Shown here: in pieces, positions 29,001 to 43,218 of the stretch
Layout of the letters: every line of letters begins with the position of its first letter
Numbering within the stretch: position 1 is the first letter of the stretch
Assembly: GCA_030770425.1 (NCBI GenBank)
Contig: JASJFT010000229.1
Location: forward strand, 1 to 64,000
Length of the DNA stretch: 64,000 nucleotides
DNA from: Darksidea phi
Taxonomy: Eukaryota > Ascomycota > Dothideomycetes > Pleosporales > Lentitheciaceae
Reading direction: 5' to 3'
The notes under the pieces: model-generated
Databases searched by the model: none
Told to the model about the DNA's origin: nothing
Seen by the model: only the letters and a program-made list of their open reading frames with translations
Program-made: the position numbers and the translations under genes

Positions 29001-30746
29001 TTAAAGGATTAACTAGAGTAGTAAAGAAGAAGCCTATATAGAAGAACTCTAGCTTTTTCGTTAACGCTTACTAGTCGGCCTATATAGCTACCTTAGTAAC
29101 GGTACTAAAAACGCGATTTAAATATATAGAGCTACTAGTAGAACTAAAGTACTATAAGGACGTAATAAAGCTACTATCTCCTTATAAGGAAGGCTTCCTA
29201 TAAGCTATATAATAAGAACTAATAACGATTAAACGTAAAGAAATTTACGAATAGATAACCTAGGACGAATATAATACTTAATACGCTTAAGATAATAAAG
29301 TTCTTCTACTAATATAAGTATATAAATATAAACTTAATAATTAAGACTACCTATTAAAATATAAGGCTCGGATCTATATACGCGGCGATCTATAAATAAT
29401 AGTAGAAGATACCTATACTACTATACTAGCTATTCGAATATTTCGAGCTCTAGTAGCTATTACCGCCTACTTTAATATAGAAATTCGTTAATATAATACT
29501 ATTAACGCGTTTACCAACGCTAAGCTATTAACGCTAGTCTACTACTATTAGCTAGAAGGATTCTCTAATTCTAATTACCTATAGAAACTACGCCGAGCGC
29601 TTTATAGCCTAAAGACGTCCCTATTACTCTAGTATAAAGAGCTTACTAAAACGCTTATAGAGCTAGGCCTTATACCTATTAAAGACGCTTCCTACCTATA
29701 GAAAAATAATAAGCTACTAGTCTTCTTCTTCGTTAATAATATCGTCGTCCTTAGTACGTTAATATATATAGCTACCCTATATAAATTCAAGCGTAAGCTA
29801 TTATAATAATATAAGATTAGATCTCTAGGAGAACTATAGACGTTCTACGGTATTTAAACTATTAGAGATTATAATAGCAGCTTAATCTAGCTATTATAGA
29901 GCTTATATATCGAGAAGTTTACTTAAAAGTATTCTTCGCTAAAGCTCTATTCGAAGCTACCTACTATACTATTACTACTTAAGAAACTAATACCTTTAGA
30001 GAACGAAATAATAGATTTAGTTAAGTAACGATATATATAGCTAGTCGGATTAATCGGCTATATAGTAGGAGCTACCTATCTAGACGTCTTAAAAGCTTAC
30101 TTAAAACTAGCTAAATTCCTTACGAATCCTTCGTAACGGTACCTAGACGCTATCTATTAAATAATTACCTATCTACTAGGTATAAAGAATCGAGTAATAT
30201 ACTATAATATATTAATATCTATTAAATTAGTATATATTACTAATAAACTTATATCTAAACTAATACCTAACTTCTATAGAGTATTAAACGCCTTCTTTGT
30301 CGATTATAAGGCTACCTAAAAGAGTTTATAAGAATATATATTCTTCCTATTCGGTAAACCTATTAATTAGAAGGCTATACTATAACGATATATTATAAAA
30401 TTAACGACTAAGGTAGAACTAATAGCCGTCTTATTAGCTAGTACTAAGCTAATATAGTAGTAGAGAGTATTCGAACGTATCGGATTCGATCTAGATTACG
30501 AATAATTACTATACTACGATAACTAGTAAATAATTCGGCTACTTACCTTATCTACCTTACGATTTAAGACTATAGTATAGTACGTTAATATCTATTATTA
30601 CTAGCTTCGTTAGGAGATACTATTAGGTAATATTAATATCTTATATATCTTATTAAATAGTTAGCTAGCTAACGGTCTTACTAAATTACTACCTAGGTAA
30701 AAATACGAGAATTAGGTATTACTTCTAAACTTTAAGGATTTTCCTA

Positions 30747-30809
30747 CTATATAGGCTATTTAGCTAACTATATAGGCTATTTAGCTAACTATATAGGCTA
30801 TTTAGCTAA
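30747..30809 (+). repeat. 21-bp tandem repeat, three identical copies, near the 3' end of the nested Copia
   Basis: Three copies of ctatataggctatttagct plus aa start at 30747, 30768 and 30789. It is the counterpart of the longer, diverged array in Copia B (9591-9697). Confidence 0.85.
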
Positions 30810-31126
30810 TAAACTAGTATACTAATACTATATTAGTATACTATATAAAGTAAAATTAAGGGCCTTATACCTCTAGAGATATTTAATTATATAAGGAACC
30901 TATATATACCGCGACGGCGGCGGCTACCTACCTAGTACTATACTAATATAGAGACTAGTTCTCGACCTATAATATAGCTCCTTACGCTTATAAGAAGAGG
31001 GGGATCTATTAGCTAATAATAAGCTTTAAAAATAAAACTTTAAAACTAATAAATAAACTTTAAAACTAATAAAACCTATAAAATAAAACTTTAGCTTCGA
31101 ATCTACGTTCGAACCTAAGGGGGGTA

Positions 31127-31367
31127 TATAAGCGGCCGAGCGCTGTATATTATATAATTATTCTATCTATATAATAATTTATACTAATTTACTATAACTA
31201 TATACTAGCTATAACTATACCCTAGCTTATAGTAACTATATAGTAACTTATAGTAATTACTCTAGTTACCTAACCTAGCGTAACTCGTATATAAGACCCT
31301 CTACTCGCGCCCTAGCTAGATAGTTAGACTACTAAATATATTTATTCTATACCTCTACCCGCTTATA
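31127..31367 (+). repeat. 3' LTR of the nested Copia
   Basis: 241 bp, preceded by a G-rich polypurine tract. It retains a TG (31144) and several CG steps that the 5' LTR has lost. Confidence 0.92.
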
Positions 31368-32037
31368 TAATATAACTATAATATAGCTTATTACTATTAT
31401 CTTAAATATCGTTTAAAAAGTCCTTAGAGTTAGATAAGGGTATCTTCTTATTAGAATAGATACTATATAGACGATTATACTTAATAAAATAACTATAATT
31501 AATAAGAACTAAATTAGTAACGAGTAAGTTATAAGCCTAATTTAATTTATTTAAAATAGTATTACGGCTAGAACTACTACTATTAAGAAGAGTACTTAAA
31601 TAGATATTAGTCCTATTAGTAGGGGCGTTTAAACTATAAGTAGAATCTCTAGTAAAAGTATTTAAGTTATAAGTTAGACCCCTAATAGAAGTATTTAAGT
31701 TATAAATCTAACCTTTAGAGAGAGTACCTTAACTAGAGTATAATATAACGGGATAGAAGTTAAGAGAAGAAAAAGAAGAAAAGAAGAGCTCCTCTAGATA
31801 AGAAGATAAGGAAATAGGATATATTTAATAAGGACGAAGTAGAGAAGACTAAGACTCTAGCTAGTAAAAAGACTAAATAGGTAGAACCCCTCTATATTTA
31901 TAGAGTAAGAACGACGAAGGGTTCTAATAATAAGAAGAGTAAGATAATAAATAACTAAAGTAATTACGCGAAGGAAGAGAAGAAGGGTTATAAAAATAAC
32001 AAAGTAAAATTAGAAGTAAAGAAGTAAAGAACTAATA

Positions 32038-32174
32038 CTAATAAGATAAATATAAGTAAGAGTTATAATATTAACGAGGTAAATATAAACGTAAATTACG
32101 ACGATAATAAGGTAAATATAAGTAGGAGTTATAATATTAATAAGGTAAACGTAAGTAGGAATTATAATATTAAC
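32038..32174 (+). repeat. About 33-bp tandem repeat, four copies, in the 3' module of A2
   Basis: Counterpart of 16156-16302 in A1. Here the units keep more C and G (for example aacgaggtaaat), so this copy shows the pre-RIP sequence better. Confidence 0.7.
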
Positions 32175-33781
32175 GACTAAAGTATATAGATTCTATAATA
32201 TAATATAATAATATAGTATAATTTCTAATAAGAATATTAAGAGAGCTTTATATAAATATTAGTAAAGGTACTTAGAAAAGAGATATAGGAATTTATAGTA
32301 ATATATATATTAGTAGCTTTAAGATACCTAAAGACGTCTTTAATATAACTATAAAAGATATCCTACTTATAATAGAGACCTTAAAACGTAGTTTTAATAG
32401 TAGTAAAAAGGCTTATAATATTAGTACTATAATATATTAGTAAATTAGAGAATATAGAGGCTAAAGTAAGAGTAGCTATAAAGAAGGATACTTAGTTATA
32501 ATTAGTAGTCGACTCGCCGCGTTAGGACGAAGTTTAGAATAACTAATTAATAATATTAGTACTTTAAGCTACTACCCGAAGGTCTTTAAAATCTCGCTAT
32601 AGCTAATAGAACTTATTATTAAAGTAATAATAGGTTTTTAATATAAGCCTCTTCTTATTCTAATCGTACGTACTTAGGACGAGGATATAGATATTACCCC
32701 GTATATATATAGTATTATAGTACTAATATTAATAATAAAAGACTATATAAAGATTAGGGTTTAACGTAAATAATATATTATTATAATAATAAGTTTTCTT
32801 ATTATACGAATAATTATTATAAGATATAATAGGACTAGAATAATACCTATTAAGGATTAATAACGATTTATAGGACTATTAGAAAGATATAGAAAAAGGG
32901 CTACTTACTTAATATAACTAAATTTAGCTAGATAAGAAATATATTTTTAATAAACTTAATTAAGGTTTATAATAATAATATCTATCTTATCTTTAGAATC
33001 GTCTTAAACCTTAAACTAGTCTAAATATCGGCGATAACCTCTTAGATAAATAGATTATAAGTCCTAGGTTAGCCTAAAGTAATAAACTAAGGGGATATAT
33101 ATAGGATTATTATAAGACGTAGGAGGCTAATAAGAAGAAGAATACTTTAATAACTTACCTCTATTAGTACCTAAGATACCTCTAATAGTAGTAGAGGAAC
33201 TACCGAGAGATAAAATACTACTAATTATACTAGATATTCTAAGAACTTAAAGAAACGTCTATATAAAGCTAAAGATAATTAAAGAAGTAAAAGAAAGTAT
33301 ATTAATATAAAGCTAAAGAAACCTATAAAGGAGAAAAAAGAGGCGTTAAGGTAGGAACTAAAGGATACTAAGAGAGGCGAAGAAAAAGTATTAATAAGAA
33401 CGAAAAACGTCTAGTAAGAAGTATAGAGAGAGAAAGTAAAGAGAATAAAAAAGAAGGAGAGTAAGTTAAAGTTATTTTAAGAATAATAGAGCGTTTATAC
33501 GAGGTATATAATATAAGTATAATCTATTATATTACTTCGACTTTATTAAGTTACTATACTACCTATTTAATAGGGGTATTATATTAAAATAAACGACGTA
33601 AGTATAACTTTACTACCTCGTTACTATACTATCTATTAAATAGAAGCGTTATACTAAAATAAATAATATAAGTATAATATTATTATTACGAAAACCTATT
33701 AGGGCGATATATAAACCTCTACTACTATAACTACTCCTACGGGCGAGTAGAGTAGTAAACCCTTAAGTAAGCTTAAGTAGA

Positions 33782-33910
33782 TAAACCTAACTAGTTACTA
33801 CTACTTTAAACGACCTCCCTCGTAGTAAACCTAATAGGTTACTACTACTTTAAACGACCCTCCCCCCTTTAGTAAACCTAACTAGTTACTACTACTTTAA
33901 ACGATCTCTT
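33782..33910 (+). repeat. 44-47-bp tandem repeat, three copies, upstream of the A2 3' LTR
   Basis: Units begin taaacctaa at 33782, 33826 and 33873. Only two copies are present at the same place in A1. Confidence 0.75.
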
Positions 33911-33972
33911 TCCTCTAACTTACCCTATAATACTCTACTATACGGGGATAATACGGAGTAGGGAAGGGGGTA

Positions 33973-34158
33973 TATTATAGCTTAGGCTTAGCCTATACCT
34001 ATCTTAAAAAGGGGGAGGCTTACTTAGAAAAGGGGCTCGCTTAGGGGCTCGTTTATATAAGAGAAAATATAAAATAAAAACCCTTTATCTCCTTTTTATA
34101 GATATTAATAATATTATTAACGCTCGTTAAAGTTCTACTTTAAGGCTAGTCTATTATA
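33973..34158 (+). repeat. 3' LTR of Gypsy A2
   Basis: 186 bp, preceded by the purine tract gagtagggaaggggg and followed by the duplication gccta. Confidence 0.9.
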
Positions 34159-35935
34159 GCCTATAATATTACTAGCTAATTAATTAATTATATTATTATT
34201 TAAATAACCTATAAGTAGATAAAGTTATAGCTTATTTAATAATCTAGATTAAAGTAGTAGAGCTAAGATCTATAACTAGTACTAATTAATAGTAAATACT
34301 ACGTATTAAGTAGGTTATAGAGGTTTAGTATAATAGACTATAAACTAGTATCTACTAACCCTAGTAAGCTTTACGATATTCTAAGGTTAAGTTCTTAATT
34401 AATATAGGATATTCCTTTCTAAGTCGAAATAGATATTTAATAAGAATAGCTATAATAGTAATACTAGACTAGTAAAGAAGCTAGGGATTAAGACTACTTA
34501 TTTAAGTATTATCTTTTTTAGGCCTTAAAATATTAATAGGAATATCTATATATTTTTTTAAACCTAAATAGCTATCTCTAAGTCTTTAGCTAGAATAATA
34601 TTATTAAGTAAAGTTAGGACTTCCTATTAGAACTTAATAGAGTTATTATAGATATAGATATCTATAACTAAATCTAGCGTCTAGGAATAGAGAAATAGAT
34701 AGATATTATTAGCTATTAAGATATTATATACTACTAAGAATATAGTATAGGCTTCGTATTTATACTATAGTAGATTATCGTTTATATTAATTTCTATTAT
34801 ATTAGCTATATTACTATTCTAGCTAGTCTACTTTTACTATTTATAATATTAATTCCTCTTATATATTTTAGTTAGAATACCCTTCTTATCCTTAGCTTTA
34901 AAATTAGTTATTTTTTTAACCTTTTTAAAATTTTCTATAAATTCTCCTCTATATAGTAAGGTATTAATATACTAGTATTATCCTTAATAGTATAGATCTT
35001 CGTATAGGTACGGCTTTAATAACTTTAATAGCTTATTATTTTATTATCTCTTCTTATTATATAGAGATTATTCTTAATTTAGTATAGTTATAAATATATT
35101 ATTACTAATATTTAGCTTTATAGTCTATATTATTTGGTAATAGTATAGATAACTAGCTAGTAGATTAGATAATATAGGATTAATTAAGCTATTCGAACTA
35201 GCTTCTATATTAAATACTATAATAGATATAATAGCTACGTAGTCTAAATTAATTTATTTAATAGCTCGTATTAGATTCTTATATAGTCGATATTCTAATA
35301 CTTCTAATAGGTTAAGCTACGTAGCTTAATTATAAACTATTAGAAAGGTTATACTCTATTCTTTAAGATTCTCTTTATATATATATAGTATTTTAACTAA
35401 GTTATATACCTTCTAAACCTTATATTCTTAATCGGCTAATAATAGAGCGAATAGCTATTTTAGAGCCTTAAGCTAATTATATAGTAATTTCTAATCCTTA
35501 ATTTAATAAATAAGGTCTTTAGCTAGCGTATTAGCTATATAAGCCTTAATTTAACTAAGCTTATCTTTAGTTCTATAGTATTCCTTTAGCTCTATATAGT
35601 AGAGACTTAAGTCCTTAGTATACTAAGAGGTTACTATTAAGCTAGGTTTAGTTACTAATAATCTATCCTTATTAATAGGTAGTATAGGATCGATAGGGCG
35701 TTTAGACTTATTTAGTTATATAGGAGCTTTAGCTTTAGAATCGATATACTCCTATATATTAGCTATTTTAGCTAGTCTTTATACGGTATAGATCTATAGG
35801 TTCTAATTATATAGACCTTAAAAAATAGTAGCTAAACTAGCTTTAGATATAGTAGACGACGAGGTCGTTATTTCGTTATATAGAGAAAGATAAAATAGAT
35901 TATATAATATAGATAGATTAGACTAAACTTATAAC

Positions 35936-36176
35936 TATAAGTAGATAGAGGTATAGAATAAATATATTTAATAGTCTAACTATCTAGTTAGAGTATAAGT
36001 AGAGGGCCTTATATACGAGTTATACTAGATCTAATAACTAGAATAATTACTATAAATTACTATATAGTTATTATAAGCTAGGGTATAGTTATAGCTAGTA
36101 TATAATTATAGTAAATTAGTATAAATTATTATATAAATAGAATAATTATATAATATATAGCGCTAGACTACTTATA
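35936..36176 (-). repeat. Right LTR of Copia B (5' LTR in element orientation)
   Basis: 241 bp. The internal sequence to its left is the reverse complement of the primer-site region of the nested copy. Confidence 0.9.
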
Positions 36177-39100
36177 TCTTTATTATCTAAGCTAGTAAGA
36201 TCTAGACTACTATAGTTAGACTCTATATTATTAGTAAACTTCTTTAATATAGATTAACTTATATATAGTCTATTAGAATTAATTAATAAAGAAGAGAATA
36301 TTATAGAAGTATTACTAGTATTAAATAAGATATTAGTTACGTTTTTAAGTAGAATAGATATAGTCTATATAAGTAGAATATCTATAGAAGTATAAAATAG
36401 ACTAGAATAATCTACTTATATATTAGACCTAGTACTTAGTACTAAGTATAGTCTATTATTATACTTAATCTTAATAAATTAATTATTAATAAATACGTCT
36501 ATAAGAAGCTATTAAATAGTATTATAATTAATTTTAATATTATAGTAACTAGGGTAATTATACTTTAAGAAGAATAGTTATTAAAGTATAACTAATTAAC
36601 GTACCTTAAAGTCTTTCTTAAACTAATAATCGATTATATTCTTATTATTATTATCTAATTAGAGTAGCTTAAGGATAATAATATCTAATTTAAAAGGTAA
36701 AAGAGAAAGCTTATAAAATATTTAACTAATATTTATAGTAAAATAGTAGATATAACCCCTATACTTTTATTATAATCTATAATACTACTAAATTTCTATA
36801 AAAATATATACTTAAGCTATTAGTATCTCCTTTATATCTATTAAAAGTAGAAGAGTAATTAGTAATAAACTAGGATTTATACTATTTATACCCCTATAAA
36901 GTAGAATTTAATTAGAGTTATTAGAGTTCTTAACTCTATTATTATAATATACTAGATATTTATAGTTATATATTCTAATTTAAAACTAGTAATAATTATA
37001 GATAGTATATATTTATATCTACTTTTTATCTAACTTCTTATAAAACTTACTAATTAGGACTTTATCTAAATTTAATATTACTTAATTATTTAGATAGTCG
37101 TTCTTATTAAATTTAATTTAGGGTAGAATAGAAGGGAGATTATATATATAAGATTTAACTTCCCTAAAGTTATTAATAATAAGAATAGATTTATTAGAAT
37201 TAATATTATAACTAATATCTATACTATTACCTAAAACTAGTATAATATACTAGAGATTAGATTAAGTAGAGTATAATAATTAAAAGAAAGATAAATTATT
37301 AAAAAGTAGTATAATATATAGAAGATTTAATTAAGTAGAGTATAATAGCTAAGAGGAAGATAAATTATTACTTACTTAAAAGATTAATTAAGATAGTAGT
37401 AATAACTAAGTAATAGAGTCTATCTATAATATAAAGGGTATACTTAGAATACTTAAGTTAGATACTAGTATTAGTAATAAAAGTTAAGAAAGTAGGCTAA
37501 GATTAAGCTACTTTAATAGGGGAGAGAAGATACTACCCTATATAAGAGGTTTATTATTATAGCTAATTCGAGCTCTCTTCTATCTAATTAGATAGTACGA
37601 TAAATACTAATACTTTTATCTACTATTTTTAAATTAATTATAAGAAGCTAGTAGAGCTTTATTATATCGAGTATAAAAGGGACTATTAGGTTAAATTAAA
37701 AATATTAGTTACTTTATTAGTTATTTATATACTATAGTAGATTTTAATAGAGTATAATTAGAAAAGTAGTTAAGAAGTCTATAATCTTTATAATTAAATA
37801 TAGTACTATAGTAGTATAAAATAATTAGTTATAGAATATTTAAATATTATTTAATTAAAAATAGTAATACTACTAACCTATTTTAGTAATACTACTAATC
37901 TATTATAATAATAATACTAACCTTCTATAGAACTAATAGAAATATTCTACTTTAGTAAATCTAAATATATATACTACGCTCGTACCTTACTCTATAATTA
38001 TAAATATTATTCTTAGAATTCTTAAATTCTAGTAGATTAATAATAAAGTTTAAGAAGTAATTATATTATAACTTCTATAGTAAAGGAATTAATTCTAATA
38101 ACTTCTATAGCTTATACCTTTATACTTTATTTATTTAATATACTACGTAGTCTTATATATATATATATTAACTTCTACTTAAAGCTTTAGCTAATAGTAC
38201 TTTCTTTATAAGAATTTAATAGTCTTATCTACTTTATAATAATCTCTTAGAAGATTATTATAATTTCTTATAAGAATAGCTTAATAAAAAGCTTTATTAT
38301 TAGGAATTTATACTTTTCCTACTCTTTAAAGAATATCCTTTAGATCTATAATCTATAAAGATATACTCTTTTATTTTTCTTTACTCTTAGACTTTTATAT
38401 ATATTATATATTCTTATAATAAGCTATATTATATTTCTATACTTTTTAGATATAGTTTAATAGTAATCTAAAGGTTTTCTAGCTAAAGGATAAGTTATTA
38501 TTTATAACTTCTAATAAAGATTTATATAATATAGAGGTAGAAAATACTTTATAATATTAAAGAAATATTAAAGTTAAATTTAAATCTTTTAATTACTTTT
38601 TAGATTTATTATTCCTACCTATAAATAGATTAAGATTAATAGATAATATATTATTAAAAACTAGTATTATATTAGAGGATTCTATAGTAGAATAGTTTAT
38701 ATTATCTTTAGATTTCTAATTAATTACTTATAAATTCTTATTAGTAAGATTAGATTTATATATTATCTAATTTTTAGTATATAAAGTTATAGACTTTTAA
38801 AGTACTTATATCTAAAGTTTATTTTAGAGTATAAAAAGTATAATATTTTTTAGTACTCTCCTCTTTCTAAGCTAAAAGCCTTTAGTATAATTAGATTATT
38901 ATAATAATATATTAGTTAGATTCTTTATACTAGGCTTATATTTAATCTTAAAATTAAAATAAACTAATTCTTTAGTTTAGTATACTTATTTAGATAAAAG
39001 TACCTTTATAGTTATAAAATATCTTAGATTATTATAATTATATAGTATATAAATAGTATCTAAAGTATATTTAAAATAGTATTACTATTATCTAAAGATT

Positions 39101-42100
39101 TTTATAATAATAAATAACTCTTTATTATAAGATTTCTATTAAATCTATAATCTAGTAAACTTATAATTAAAGAATATAACTAGTTTTTAATATTTTTTTA
39201 TTAAGAGTACTATTATTTATAGTTATAATAGAATAGCTACTATAGTAAACTTAGAGGTATTAATAATAACTATTATAAGTTTTATTAGATTAAAGTATTA
39301 TAGAATAAAAACTCTTATAGAGAGCTTATAAAGTATAAAAAATATATTATATATATTTTTTAGTTAAAATTAAGAGATATACTACTTCGTAGAACTCTTT
39401 TTAATCTTTTTTAACTTTTTTATTAATATATTCTTACTAGAATTTTATTAAACTAGTATTAGATTCTATATAGAGGTTATATATTTTAAAAGTAAGTAAA
39501 TAATATTTAAGTAATTATATATAAACTATTAATAAAAGTTTATAAATCTAAGAAATACTTAAATATTCTAATAACTCTTAGATTTTAATTACTCTTTAAT
39601 TTTTTAGACTTATATTAAGTTTATAACTACTCTATAAGAGATTATAATAAAGTTAAAAAACTCTATTAACTTTATAAAGAAGATATATTTTAAAACTTTA
39701 TAATAAAGTTTTTAATTATATAACCTCTTAAGAACTTTATAAATATATTATTTATAATCCTTTCTCTCTTTAAAGTATATAAGAATATTATCTAAATAAA
39801 TAATATATATTTTATTTAATAAACTACCTAAAACTTTATAAATATATAATTAAAATATAATAGATATATTTATAAGACTAAATAATATTACTAGATATTT
39901 AAAATAGTTATAATATATTTTAAATATTATCTTCTACTTATTATTCTTCTTAATATATAACTAATAGTATATCTTATAGAAATTAAGTTTTATAAAGACC
40001 TTAATCTTAAATAACTAGTCTAGTATTTTACTTATAAGGGGTATAAAATAATAATTTTTAATTATTATTTTATTTAAATTTTTATAATTAATATATAATT
40101 AAAGTATATTATTAACTTTAAGTATATATATAGTTAAAATTTTAGTACTAGTCTTTAGATATATATAGTTTATTATTAAGTAAAAAAACTCCTCTATAAT
40201 AGTATAGTTACGTAATATAGCTTTTCCTTAGAAGGAAAAAAAAAAAAAAATTTAAGTATAAAAAGTATTAAAACCCTTATTAAAGATTTACTAGACCGAA
40301 TCTACCTCTTTTTTAAAGAGTTATTAAGATATTCTCTTAGAATCTTAAATTCTCTTCTAAAGAGATTATAAATAGAAAGATTTAATAATATCTTTTTTTT
40401 CTTAAGATTAATAGTATAGTTATATTTTAAGTTAAAAGTAATTCTACTAGTAAGTTTAAAACTAAAGTACTAAAGTTAATTATAAAAATAATTTAAAATC
40501 TTTATAATTTTCTTATTAGAATTATTATAAGAAATATTTAGATAATTTTTAAATTTTTATTATCTTTTTAATAAAGAGCTATAACCTTTTATAAAGGGGT
40601 ATTTATTATTAATATTATAATCTTAGAGACTATAGCCTTAGATAGCTATATTAATTTAGAATATTATTTTATATAATAAATAAGATAATTATAAAATTAT
40701 AAAGTTTAGTTTTTTAACTAAAATAGATCTTACTTATTTTAGTATTAAGTATTCTAAGACTTATTATCTACTAAGATTTATATTTTACTAATAGATATTT
40801 ATAAATACTTTATAATTTTTATAATAATAGAATATTAGAGTTAATACTCTTTTTTATTTATAAGTAATTAAGTATAGAAGCTTCCTAAGTATAATATATA
40901 TACTTTTTCCCTAGATTATAGCTATTATAGTAGATTATTAAATATTATTTTAACCTCGATATACTTAGCTACTACTCTTCTATTCTACTATTTAAAAGAT
41001 TTTTTTTAGTAATCTATTTAAGAGTCTATCTTATATAGTTATAGCTAGTTAAGAATAAGATTATAACTATTTATAGAAATAGTTTAAAATACTTAAAAAT
41101 CTATTATTCTTATTATATCTTAAGAATTCTATATTATTATTATTATAATATATAACTCTTTTAAATATAATAGTATACTAGAAACTTAATATATTTAGAA
41201 CTTTATATATAATAATATCTTAAAAAGATTCTACTATAATATAAGATTCTTTCTAATAATATTTAAGTCTAATTCTATATTAAAAAAGCTCTAGACCTAT
41301 ATTAGAACGTCTATAAAAAGATATACCTTTATATTATTAATAATTTATAAGGATTAATTATTAATATTTAGCCCTAGTAGTATTACGATAATATTAATAA
41401 CTAAAACTTATCTTTTTTTAAAGATAAGTTAGTCTTCTCTTTTTAAGATTTATTTAATCTATTATTATCTTTAGAATAGTATTTTTAATAGTTCTTCTTT
41501 TAATTAATTTTAAATTAAAACGTCGATATTATACTCTTAGAGTATAATAAGGTTCTTAATAAAAACTACTTAGTATTACTTTATTAAGAGGGCTTCTAAT
41601 TTTTTTTTTTTAGCTAGAATTATTTAAAGCTACTAATAATACGATATACTTTCTATTTATAATTAAACTAAGGCTAAAAATCTTTAGAAGAGTAGTTAGT
41701 ATAGAAGTAAAGTATATTACTATCTCTATATTCTATAAAGTATATTTAAACTATATTTAAGTTTAAATATTCTTAAACTAACTATTCCTTTACTTCTTAT
41801 AATATAAAGATTCTAGATATTTACTTTAAACTATAGATATTTTTAATATATTAGGACTTATATTATTATTAAAAAGCTTTATTCTTAAGATAGCTTTATA
41901 AATTATAAAGTAATTAAAGAAGAAATTAAAGCTATTATCTTAATACTATTTAATATTCTAAAACTTAAAGTAGTTATTAAACTTTATTAGAATAAGGTCC
42001 TTTATAAAACTCTTAAGCTTTATTTATAACTAAAGTTATATAATAACTTTATTATTATTAATTACTTAGTCTAGAAGATTATAATATATATTATTCTTAA

Positions 42101-43218
42101 TAAGTATTATAATCTATATAGTATACTTAAGGATATTAATAGTAGTAAAGTTAATTTAAAAGAGATTATTAATATTTCTAATCTAATAATCTATAGCTTA
42201 AGTTATTAGAATTCTCTTTAATAAGTCTAATATAGAAGGGTCTTTAATCTTAATTAAATTAGATAGCCTCTAGCGAGTATTATCTATTAAAAGTAGATTA
42301 ATTATAGTCTAAAAGATACTTATAATTAATTTAAAGATTATTTAGACTATATTAAGATTTACTTAAATAGTCTTAATCTAGTTAATTAGTATATCTTAAT
42401 TTTAAAGATTAATTAGTATTTATATTATTTTAATTAAAAGTACTTTATTAAAGACTAGAGTATAAATAGATATAATATAAGCTATATCTAAGTAATTATC
42501 TTTTATTAAAGTATTATTAGCTCCTAATATAAATAGTATAGTAGAAGCTAAGGATTAGTATAGTTAGAATTTACTTTTACGAGCTATATTTTTATAGCTA
42601 AATATTCTATTATTTTCTCGTATAGGTTAATAGTTTCTATTAATTATAATTATTATTAGGACTTTACTAAAAGATAGTAGTTTATTAAATATCTTTAAGA
42701 TATTTTTATTATTATATTATATATAGGTTATAGAGGTTTTAAAAACGTATTAACCCTTTTAAATATTTTTAAGATTAAATAGATTTTCTAACTAATAATT
42801 ATCCTTATTATTTATTAAACTTAGAATATTATTAGTATACTTTATTAACTAACTATATATCGGGATTATTTTATCTACTAGACGGATAGGTATTAAAACA
42901 GGTACTCTTCTTTAAGTAGATAGTATAAAAAGGTATATTAATAGCTTTAAATAGATATTATATAGTATAATTAATAAGAACTTTTAAAGTATTAACTTTT
43001 AGTATTAATATCGTACTACTAGTTCTTAAAAAGAAGTAGAAAGGATTCGAATTATAAGGTATATATAAGTAGATAGATATAAAAATACTAAGATAGTAAA
43101 AGGATTATATTTAGATAGAGATAAGATAAATTCTTAAAAAGATATAATAGTAGAATATAAAACTATATAGGGTCTAGTATATAACTATAACTAGCCCGAT
43201 AATAATCTAAAAGTCTCT

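Larger units (their letters stand above)
25769..31367 (+). mobile_element. Ty1/Copia LTR retrotransposon nested in Gypsy A2 (youngest copy)
   Basis: A 5,599-bp element with 241-bp LTRs (25769-26009, 31127-31367) and the exact duplication taata (25764-25768, 31368-31372). A1 shows the uninterrupted target near 15,500. Just inside the 5' LTR, gttataagcccggt looks like the primer binding site. The run aaggggggta before 31127 is the polypurine tract. The plus strand reads as integrase with an HLRVYSCRAYVL-type stretch (28403-28450, with RIP changes) and reverse transcriptase with FFV(D/N)(D/N)IVVL (29726-29752), the Copia gene order. It still has RIP stops in every frame but keeps more CA/TG sites than the other elements, fitting a later arrival. 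Confidence 0.92.
20552..34158 (+). mobile_element. Chromodomain Ty3/Gypsy retrotransposon A2, inserted in Copia B and split by a younger Copia
   Basis: Same family and orientation as A1. LTRs of 186 bp (20552-20737, 33973-34158) are flanked by the exact duplication gccta (20547-20551, 34159-34163). Removing the nested Copia leaves about 8.0 kb, against 7.9 kb for A1. The reverse transcriptase active site reads YL(D/N)(D/N)ILIY at 23154-23177. Integrase ends near 25.5 kb. The 3' module continues from 31373 to 33972 after the Copia insertion. Compared with A1 it holds an extra stretch at about 22338-22420 and one more copy of the 43-47-bp tandem repeat. No intact frame remains. Confidence 0.9.
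9036..36176 (-). mobile_element. Ty1/Copia LTR retrotransposon B, inserted in D and split by two Gypsy copies
   Basis: Two 241-bp LTRs (9036-9276 and 35936-36176) are flanked by an exact 5-bp duplication tcttt (9031-9035 and 36177-36181). Removing A1, A2 and their duplications leaves about 5.64 kb, close to the 5.60 kb of the sister copy at 25769-31367. The internal parts are 9277-10344, 18234-20551 and 34164-35935. On the minus strand 18573-18599 reads F-F-V-(D/N)-(D/N)-I-V-V-L, the Copia reverse-transcriptase active site. Heavily RIP-mutated; no intact frame. Confidence 0.9.
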
